Below are positions 55,375 through 64,000 of a stretch of 64,000 nt of DNA, piece by piece. The notes under the pieces are model-generated. The model was not told the DNA's origin. It saw only the letters and a list, made by a program, of their open reading frames with translations, and made no database searches. Within the stretch, counting starts at the first letter, position 1. Each line of letters starts with the position of its first letter. The DNA is from Ashinkailepas kermadecensis (taxonomy: Eukaryota > Arthropoda > Thecostraca > Neolepadidae). A program made the position numbers and the translations under genes. Location of the stretch: the NCBI GenBank assembly GCA_034440615.1, contig JAOTOM010002919.1, forward strand, positions 60,155 through 124,154, given 5' to 3'.

Positions 55375-56125
55375 AATGCCGCCACACGCCACGGCCTTCA
55401 CTGCGAAGTTGATGGCCATCAGCAAAACTCTTGCATACATCGAGGTTGACGACGATATTTTGCATGTTATTTTGACTGATTCTCTGAGCAGTCTTGTGGC
55501 GCTGCACAGTTTTAACTAGCAACATGTCATCGTACGAGACATTTTATCGCATCTTACTTCGCTGCATCGCATGGGAAAACAGGGCATTCTTTGCTGGATT
55601 CCAGCACATGTCGGAATCCGTGGTAACGAGCTGGCCGATAGGGCTGCAAGGCGTGCAACACAAGCGCCAAGGAGTCGCGTTCTCCCACTCCCTGCCAGTG
55701 ACTACTACCCAGCTATCTCATCATTTATTCTCAGACAGTGGCAGGGCAAATGGGACCAAGTGGAGTTCAACAAATTAAAGCAAATCAAACCTTAGCTCCG
55801 TGGCCCTCGTCTTTCAGCCAAACTAGAAGGGACGAGGTAGACATCTGTCGTCTCAGAATTGGTCACACTCTAGCAACACATAGGTATTTATTGTGCGGAG
55901 ACGACAGGCCGAAATGTGTTAGGTGTAATGCCGCGCTGACTGTGCACCATGTGCTGGTGGCGTGCCAAGCATACACAGAAGAACGTAGGCGCCACTTCGG
56001 ATAAGATGCGAATGCTCTGAGGTTGAAGAACTTATTGGGAGATTATTACCGATTTATACACAATGGAGCAGTTTTATGCTTCCTTGCGGAGATGGGATTT
56101 GACGTAGTATATGCACCTGCCTAAC
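55375..56125 (+). pseudogene. LINE ribonuclease H domain and C-terminal finger (broken)
   Basis: Fragments in two frames give FTAKLMAISKTLAYIEVDDD, VILTDSLSSLVAL, then GILCWIPAHVGIRGNELADR, and RLRIGHTLATHRYLLCGDD followed by CVRCNAALTVHHVLVACQAY. This is the RNase H (E, D and D acid motifs: AEL/AKL, LTDS, NELAD) plus the Cys/His finger found at the ORF2 C-terminus of I/R1/LOA-type LINEs. A stop replaces a codon in the ALHSF*QQ stretch and frameshifts are present. The first motif has K in place of E. Mirrored by the copy at 60535-61300. Confidence 0.75.
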
Positions 56126-56819
56126 TGATTACTTGTTTCCACAGATCTCAGATCAAGCGCCTTAATAACTACCGATGTTTTATATTCGTTTCTGACAGTC
56201 TGACGCGTGCTTAGGCAACCTTGTTATGGGTGCAATATAACCCAATGGGGTTTACGCACCCTAAAACCCCAATAGTCATCATTAAAATGGCAAACATGCA
56301 TAAGAAGTCCCTGGGCCATTTCTGATCACAATGTTGTTTTTCTGGTGTTTTCTGATTTGACACTCATTCCTTTGGAAAATGAAAACTTCCAAAGATATAA
56401 GCACTTTAAGTTCAAGTACCTCTGTCTAAGAAATCAGTCCAAGAAAAGAATATTAAAAACATTGAAATAACTTTTTTTAAACAAGAAAAAGATTGACCAC
56501 ATGTACCTGCTATCCAACCTCAACACATGGGAAGTGTGGGGAAAAGGTTTTGGGTCTGGTGGTATATAATGAAAAATAACATACAATTATCAATACAAAT
56601 TAATACAACCTAACCCAGCCTACTGATGTTGGACGCCCTAAAACCTACCGATGTTGAAACACTTAAACGCACTAATATTGTATTACTTAAAACCTACGGA
56701 TGTTGGATTGCCTAAATATGACTTTAAAATGTGATTTTCAAAACAAATTCAAGAGGACTGTCCATAATAGCCACTGCACGTGGAGGGCATGTATTGTGAC
56801 ATAAATAAATAAATATATA
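56126..56819. other. LINE 3' region or flank in left arm
   Basis: Matches inverted sequence at 59850-60530. Contains several near-repeats of cctac(c/g)gatgtt(g)ga (56615-56720), a decayed short tandem. Probably 3' UTR of the LINE. Confidence 0.5.
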
Positions 56820-57090
56820 AATAGGAAGACGTCAGCTTTCCACAGCCGCCGGCTGCCAGCGACCATCGTGCAGACAGCGGGTCAGGCGTGCACGGTCCAG
56901 GTCGCGGACCGCTGATAGGTCATTCACATTATGGCCAGATCAGGTCGCGAATGGTGCCGTTGCTGTATCCGTTCCCGAAGCCGTCCCGTCGGCTCCTGCG
57001 ACGTCATTTGCGCGAGGGGTATCTTAGCTGAGGCCACCATCAGTGGTAGCCTTACCCGCTGGCGTGTGTTCTCTTGCCGCCCCAGTTCAG
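56820..57090 (+). mobile_element. GC-rich conserved segment shared by both arms
   Basis: Block from agacgtcagctttccacagc to gttcagtaca matches inverted 59562-59832. It also contains gccagatcaggtcgcgaatg and gacgtcatttgcgcgagg. It probably belongs to the 5' end of another LINE or element; the 5' boundary is near tatgtcccagg-type sequence that is absent. No protein identified. Confidence 0.45.
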
Positions 57091-57775
57091 TACATAGGAT
57101 CAAGTTCAAGCCGCGCTGTGACAGACGGTCACCACGTGTGCGCAGACCACTCGTACATTACGGCTGCGATGCGAGTGATGAATGAAAGCAGGCGAAGTTA
57201 CTGGTGAAAGATTCTTATATTGTGAGTTCATGTTTGCATTTTTTTTCACCAACCATAGTTGGCGATCCACGCAGGTGATCGTGCTGCTGCCGTTGTTACT
57301 TGGTTACGTTATAAATTCGCGATACATTCGTACTTGAAATACGTATGCGCAAATACACGTGAAAATCGTACGAAGAACATTTCGCACTCGATATATTCGT
57401 ATTCGGGGAGTTTTATGAACCACGCAAGCAGGACGCTACATCTGCAGTTGGGTCGAAGGTAACCATTTGTATGCAATTTTCCAATTTGTGACTTGCATCC
57501 TCAATGACAGATGCAGCCAGCTTCCTGCACACAGACATAGCGAACAGATGTCATCAGCGGGTATCAACAAACACCCCCTGCCACACCAATTATGTTCACT
57601 ATTTGCCACCAATATATACAGACTGCATATGCACCCACGAACCAAACGCGTGCATCCATTCATGTGTAGGCTTAACCGTAAGCATGCAAATAAAGGGCAT
57701 AATCATTTGCAATAATGTCTTGCGGCTCATTGGTGCAGGTTGCTTTTGAACCATTCATGCACCAGACACACACAC
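57091..57775. other. Sequence present only in the left arm
   Basis: The right arm passes straight from the gttcagtaca block into AT repeats, so these ~690 bp are an insertion in the left arm or a deletion in the right. No gene, TIR or duplication recognised. Confidence 0.5.
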
Positions 57776-57875
57776 ACACACTCATATTATATATATATAT
57801 ATATATATATTATAATTATATATATATATATACACAAATGCACAAATATATATTACGTGGGATTTGGGGGCCTCC

Positions 57876-59451
57876 TGTCGGTGGCGGATCCAGGGAGGGA
57901 AGTTTGGGGCATGTCCCCCTCCCCCATGAAAGGTGGCGTCCCTTCGACCACGAAAACGCATCCCTCCGCGAAGGCTCGAGTGCACCCCAACACCCTCGAA
58001 TTTTTTCAGCCACAGGCGCCTCTTGGCAGGAAAGACACCCCTCAAGCTGCTTTCGCAGTGGCGCCACTCAAAGCACGTGTCCCCTCCCCCAGATGACAAT
58101 TCCTGGATCCGTTCCTGCCTCTTGTGGCAGCTATTGGCTTCCTGTGGCGGCTATGGGACCTCTTATGACGACAAAGGGCCTCCTATTGCGGTCTAGGGGC
58201 GGTCAGATCATTTCAGGCGGTCTTCTGTGGTTACTTTTCGGAAATCCTCCTGCCACTGAAGGGAAGAAGCTATGGCGCACTTAGCTCCTCCCCCCCGTCT
58301 GTCCTTTCTTCCGCTCTCGAACGGGGGTGACAACACCAGCTAAAACGGACGGTAGAGGAAGCCTACCCAATATCGAGAAAAATCCCTTTATTTTGGAGGA
58401 ACTTGATGGTCAGCCTGCCGGAAACGGCACATTGTTAGGCAGGAAAATTGTTACTGGGTCATTTCGGATACATTTTGCTGAAGCTGAAGAATAGTTCTTT
58501 CAATTGGTATATGTCAAAGTGATCTATATGGCCATACAACATGCAAGAGAGCGTAGAGAAAAATGGTAAAATTGCATGTAAACCAATGGTGAAGGGGAAC
58601 CTTCAAGCCTGCTACCAAACCCACTTCGTGGGGGCCCGCACACACCCGCCTTGCGCACACTCAGGCCGTTGTCATCTCCGTGCCGGGCCCCCACGAAGTT
58701 GGTTTGGTAGCGGGCTTGAAGGCTTCCCTTCACCATTGGCTTACATGCAATTTTACGGTTTTTCTCTACGCTCTCTTGGATGTTTTATGGCAATATAGAT
58801 CACTTTGACGAATACCAATTGAAAGACCTATTCTTCAGCTTCAGCAAAATGTATCCTAAATGACCCAGTAACAATCTTCCTGCCTAACAATGTGCCGTTT
58901 CCGGCAGGCTGACCATCAAGTGCCTCCAAAATAAAGGGATTTTTCCCGATATTGGTAGGCTCCCTCTACCGTCCGTTTTAGCTGGTCAAGTTGCCACCCC
59001 CGTTCAAGAGCGAAAGAAAGGACAGACAGAGGGGGGGGGGGGAAGCTAAGTGCGCCTTAGCTTCTTCCCCTCAGTGGCAGGAGAGTTTCCGAAACGTAAC
59101 CACAGAAGACCGCCTGAAATGATCTGACCGCCCCTAGACCGCACTGGGAGGCTATCTGTCGTCATAAGAGGTCCCATAGCCACTACAGGAAACAAATAGC
59201 TGCCACAAGAGGCAGGGACGGATCCAGGAATTGTCATCTTGGGGAGGGGACAGGTGTTTGGAGTGGCGCCACCGCGAAAGTAGCTTGAGGGGTGCCTTTC
59301 CTGCCGAGAGGCGCCTGTGGCTGAAAAATTCGAAGGTGTTGGGGTGCACTCGAGCCTTCGCGGAGGGACGCATTTTCCTAGTCGAAGGGACGCCACCTTT
59401 TATGGGGGGAGGGGGCACATGCCCCAACTTCCCTCCCTGGATCCGCCACCG
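57876..59451. mobile_element. Foldback element at the centre of the inverted duplication
   Basis: Terminal ggtggcggatccagggaggg at 57876-57897 and its complement at 59430-59451. Almost the full ~780-bp half is inverted in the other half, with the turn near 58650. The centre holds ggggcccgcacacacccgcc and cgggcccccacgaagttggt. Divergence between halves is small. AT microsatellites flank both ends (57785-57835 and 59484-59560). Confidence 0.8.
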
Positions 59452-59496
59452 ACAGGAGGCCCCATATAGCCCACGTAATATATATATTTGTGTATT

Positions 59497-59558
<62 letters not shown>

Positions 59559-60534
59559 TATGTACTGAACTGGGGCGGCAAGGGAACACACACGCCAGCA
59601 GGTAAGGCTACCACTGATGGTGGCCTCAGCTGAGATACCCCTCGGGCAAATGACGTCGCAGGAGCCGACGGGACGGCTTCGGGAACGGATACAGCAACGG
59701 CATCACTCGCGACCTGATCTGGTCATTATGTGAATGACCTATCGGCGGTCCGCGAACTTGACCATGCACGCCTAACCCGTTGTCTGCACGATGGTCGCTG
59801 GCAGCCGGCGGCTGTGGAAGGCTGACGTCTTCCAATTTATATATTTATTTATTTATTTCACGATACATGCCCTCCACGTGCATTGGCTATTATGAACAGT
59901 CCTCTGCAATTTGTTTTGAAAATCACATTTTAAAATCATATTTAGGCAATCCAACATCCGTAGGTTTTAAGTAATCCAATATTAGTGCGTTTAAGTGATT
60001 CAACATCGGTAGGTGTTTGGCCGTCGAACATCAGTAGGCTAGGTTAGGTTGCATTAATATTTATTGATAATTGTATGTTCTTTTTCATTATATACCACCA
60101 CACCCAAAACCTTTTCCCACACTTCCCATATGTTGTTGAGGTGGGATAGCAGGTATATGTAGTCAATTTTCTTCTTGCTTTTTAAAAAGTTATTTCAATG
60201 TTTTTGATATTCTTTTCTTGGACTGAGTTCTTAGATAGAAGTACTTGAACTTAAAGTGCTTATATTCTTGGAAGTTTTCATTTTCCAAAGGAACAATCAA
60301 AATCAGAAATCAGAAATCACCAGAAAAACAACATTGCGATAAAAATGGCCCAGAGGCTTCTTATGCATGTTTACCATTTTAATTATGAATATTGGGGTTT
60401 AGGGTGCGTCAACCCCATCGGGTTATATTTCACCCATAACAAGGTTGCCTAAGCACGCGTCATACTGTCACAAACGAATATAAAACATCGGTAGCTATTA
60501 AGGCGCTTGATATAAGATCTGGGGAAACAAATAA

Positions 60535-61300
60535 TCAGTTAGGCAGGTGCATGTATTACGCCAAATCCCATCTCCGCAAGGAAGCACAAAATTGCTCCAT
60601 TGTGTATAAATCGGGAATAATCTCCCAATAAGTCCTTCAACCTCAGAGCATTCGCATCATATCCGAAGTGGCGCCTACGTTCTTTTGTGTATGCTTGGCA
60701 CGCCACCAGCACATGGTGCACAGTCAGTGCGGCATTACACCTAACACATTTCGGCCTGTCGTCCCCGCACAATAAATACCTGTGTTGCTAGAGTGTGACC
60801 AATTCTGAGACGACAGATGGCTACCTCGTCCCTTCTAGTTTGGCTGAAGGACGTTGGCCACGGAGCTAACTATGGTTTGATTTGCTTTAATTGGTTGAAC
60901 TCCACTTGGTCCCATTTGCCCTGCCACTGTCTGAGAATAAATGATGAGATAATTGGGTAGTAGTCACTGGCAAGAAGTCGGAGAACGCGACTCCTTGGCA
61001 CTTGTGCTGCACGCCTTGCAGCCCTGTCGGCCAGCTCGTTACCACGGATTTCGACATGTGCTGGAATCCAGCAAAGTATGACCTGTTTTCCCATGCGATG
61101 CAGAGAAGTAAGGTGCGATAAAATGCCTCGTACGATGGCATGTTGCTGGTTAAAACTGCGCAACACCACAAGACTGCTCAGAGAATCAGTCAAAATAACA
61201 TATAAAATATCGTCGTCAACCTCGAAGTATGCAAGAGTTTTGTTGATGGCCATCAGCTCCGCAGTGAAGACCGTGGCGTGTGGCGGCATTTTACACAAAT
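60535..61300 (-). pseudogene. LINE ribonuclease H domain and C-terminal finger, better preserved copy
   Basis: A 142-codon open frame (61298-60870) has TVFTAELMAINKTLAYFEVD, VILTDSLSSLVVL and ILCWIPAHVEIRGNELADRA, keeping the RNase H acid residues. After a stop, a second frame (60772-60539) has CGDDRPKCVRCNAALTVHHV, LVACQAYTKERRRHFG and a short C-terminal tail. The 5' two-thirds of the LINE (endonuclease and RT) is absent in both arms. Confidence 0.8.
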
Positions 61301-62284
61301 CCTATAATTGTTGATGGAAATAATCAACCTAAATATAGGCATCACTCACTTGTTATCTCATGATAACCTCTCCTTTATACTAAGTTTGAGATATATACTT
61401 AAAATACACAGGTCAGGACATTAAGCAATCGTGCTCCAATCACTTAAACAAAACCTATATAATGCCATTCCAAAAGGCTTGATACTTGTTGTCAATAAAG
61501 TTGAATATGTGTTCCTATGACAAGAACTGTGCTATTTTTTCAACAAAAATTATTATGCTTGTATTCCAGACTAAGTTTTGATGATAGAACAGATATAGTG
61601 GGCTGGATCCAGCCCACTATATAGCAGAAAAAAACTTGTTCAACTGTAAATGTATCTAATGGATACATTTGTCACCTGATATCATTCTTTGTCCATTCTG
61701 TAAACAAATGTAGCTCATGAATGCACCATTTCAGTCAGGAGATCTGACCCAAATCATCTATTTCTCATACCTTTGACCCAAACTTAGTGTAGCTACAACT
61801 TAGTGGTAAATGCTTGACATGAGGGTCTTGTCGTGATTGTTATTTCGGTGTACAAAGAACATATTTTTACCAACAAGGAGACAAATTCGTTGAAAAGCAA
61901 AATAATACCAAAAATGAGGGCTTTAAATTGGTTCATATACAATAACTAATTATTTTAAAGCTTTAGAAATTGCAAGGTAACCTAGCATAAAATTAGCTAG
62001 CCTAATCTATTTTCTCAGAGAAAAGTATCAAAATCTTTAAATAAAAGGATATAGCCTAACCAGGCCTATCCATATTTTTATGTGGTGGAGGAAAAACATT
62101 GTCAACATGCAAATTCATACTACAGGAAATCAGACTGCAACTCATGGAAAGTTTCAGGAAGGCATTCATAGCATGATTGCATTGTACATAAATATTCAAT
62201 TATGCATGTATCGTCAATAATCCATGCAAAATTAATCAAGGAATAATGCACAGTGCCCTTAGTCTAGCTGGCCTAGACAAAGCT
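61301..62284. other. Right-arm sequence without genes
   Basis: AT-rich, matching left arm 54790-55370 in part. A short palindrome gtgggctggatccagcccac lies at 61599-61618. No coding region supported. Confidence 0.5.
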
Positions 62285-62670
62285 ATGTTTTCAATGACTG
62301 TTGTATGTCAATGTAGGTAGATATGTACATGTTTGGAAAAATACGCTGCTCGTGGATTTTTGAAATCCAGAACACTACCCTCTTCAGAAAATTGTTTCTT
62401 GTTTTCTCATCTGGAGGTTGAATCTCCTAAGTTACCTCCTAAGTTTGACAATGAGCTGCTGTGATCAAGTAAAAGTGCTCAAAATTCACCGAGAGGGGGT
62501 GCAGATTGAGTTACGATGCATAAGGTTTAAAACAAAATATTATCCATACTGGATGACTATAAAATATTCCTCCCAACGTGCAAGATTACAATGCACAAAT
62601 CCAACCTTGCCAATGCATGATACAAATATGTGTCGTAACAAATGTTCAATGGAAAGAACAGGTGTCGCTC

Positions 62671-63464
62671 AGGTGTGCGCTCCAGCGGGGAGTCCAATAT
62701 CGTTTGGCAACCGGTGACGTCACATTGGCTGGACAATTGCTCAGTCCCGTAGGCGCTCCAGCCAAACTTCCGTGTTTTCAACACGTCATTTCCGACCTTA
62801 AATACCGTCAAAAAGGGACAAAACCGGGTTCATTTGAAAGCTTAAAGAAACCTGTACGCGAATATGAGTCTTATTTTTCCCTAACACTACGACTTTTTGC
62901 TTGGATCCGCGCTGACTGCATTCATGTCGAGCGCCGCAGGAATCGCGCGGTGCCACGGGTAGTAGCAGCATGATGAGACAGGCCAACTGAAGATCACGGC
63001 TGGCAAGGAGGGGTAGGAGCAAATAAGAGATAACTGTTGCAACATAATTCCTCTCCACTCGGTGCAAGAGTGTAAACAAGGGTGGGGGCACCGGGGGGGG
63101 GGGGCATGTGCCTCCCATGGGAATGTGGTACCCCTCCGGCCAGGAAAAGGCGCCAACATTATATTTAGGCAACCGGCAGAGGTACCGATACCGGTTGGAA
63201 TGTCACGCCCTTATCACCCATGTGCAGATACGGAACCTGCAGCTGGTTTTCAGGATCGTTTTCATATTTAATTCCCATGCGCCTAGACCAGAGGTGTTCT
63301 TTGATATAATTTTGAGGGACAAATGCCCCCTCAGTGTTGGCTCTGTCCCCCAATAATTTAGACTTTTAACATTGGGTACCATAGACCATGCGTCCTATCG
63401 ATGTCGGGCTTCCCATTCATTTCATGTATTTTGCACGCAATAATCCATAGTGTAATAATCAATA

Positions 63465-63468
<4 letters not shown>
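62671..63468. other. Region after the inverted duplication
   Basis: 63080-63170 resembles other element ends (ggcatgtgcctcccatggga, cctccggccaggaaaaggcg), and 63290-63360 matches inverted 20000-20075. The 62671-63000 part has no recognised feature. Confidence 0.45.

Positions 63469-64000
<532 letters not shown>

Larger units (their letters stand above)
51750..58650. repeat. Giant inverted duplication, left arm
   Basis: Segments here match the reverse complement of 58660-62670 in the opposite order: 51770-52135 with 62285-62655; 54790-55090 with 61920-62125; 55375-56130 with 60535-61300; 56820-57090 with 59562-59830; 57840-58640 with 58665-59485. The arm is longer because of the nested transposon at 52150-54700 and extra sequence at 57091-57775. 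Arms differ by several percent and by indels. Confidence 0.85.
58660..62670. repeat. Giant inverted duplication, right arm
   Basis: Reverse complement partner of 51750-58650, as listed there. It lacks the nested TIR elements, so it preserves an earlier state of the sequence. It stops matching near 62670 (ggaaagaacag). Confidence 0.85.

Overview
This is eukaryotic nuclear DNA, most likely from an arthropod and possibly a crustacean; that placement is inference. It rests on spliced genes with GC-rich coding exons, a U1 snRNA gene beside a replication-type histone H3 gene, short CCTAA (TTAGG-type) runs, tRNA-derived SINEs, CR1/L2-like and RNase H-bearing LINEs, and a Penelope-like element. There is no sign of operons, ribosome-binding sites, CRISPR or prokaryotic genes. 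Most open frames in the window are by-products of minisatellites.

Two convergent, exon-split host genes form the core. On the + strand, exons at 12570-12660, 17449-17591, 26460-26654, 29450-29569, 30163-30268 and 30851-31063 encode parts of DNA topoisomerase 3-beta: the N-terminus, the TOPRIM domain, the C-terminal zinc fingers and the RGG-type tail. About 570 central residues, including the catalytic tyrosine region, are not in the window. Exon 1 also carries an in-frame TGA and has no GT donor. On the - strand, exons at 47862-47945, 46515-46602, 45288-45431, 40750-40948, 35709-35995, 34372-34453 and 33328-33417 have mostly matching phases and resemble the FAM149 family; the exons that should carry the DUF3719 core are also missing. 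The two genes end about 2.3 kb apart, tail to tail.

An unusual composite locus lies inside TOP3B intron 2. It holds a complete U1 snRNA gene (- strand, 17851-18015), an inverted copy of its 5' flank, two tandem copies of U1 promoter plus the first ~40 nt of U1, and then an H3 gene (22014). The H3 reading frame loses its stop and runs straight into a Penelope-like retroelement (RT plus GIY-YIG, to about 25.1 kb).

The strongest general pattern is that tandem repeats sit on gene landmarks. At least seven exon edges, plus the TOP3B stop codon, are copied into the repeat unit, so the arrays multiply splice donors or acceptors (units of 25, 26, 31, 33, 40, 56, 57 and 88 bp). Other introns hold long pure minisatellites with units of 19, 22, 28, 44 and 52 bp.

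The flanks (1-12.5 kb and 48-64 kb) are transposon-derived. They include a ~1.04 kb element present twice, one copy with a 12-bp target-site duplication; nested TIR elements, one with TTAA ends like piggyBac; LINE fragments; and a very large inverted duplication (about 51.75-62.67 kb) centred near 58.65 kb. The window ends in a >500-bp AT dinucleotide tract.
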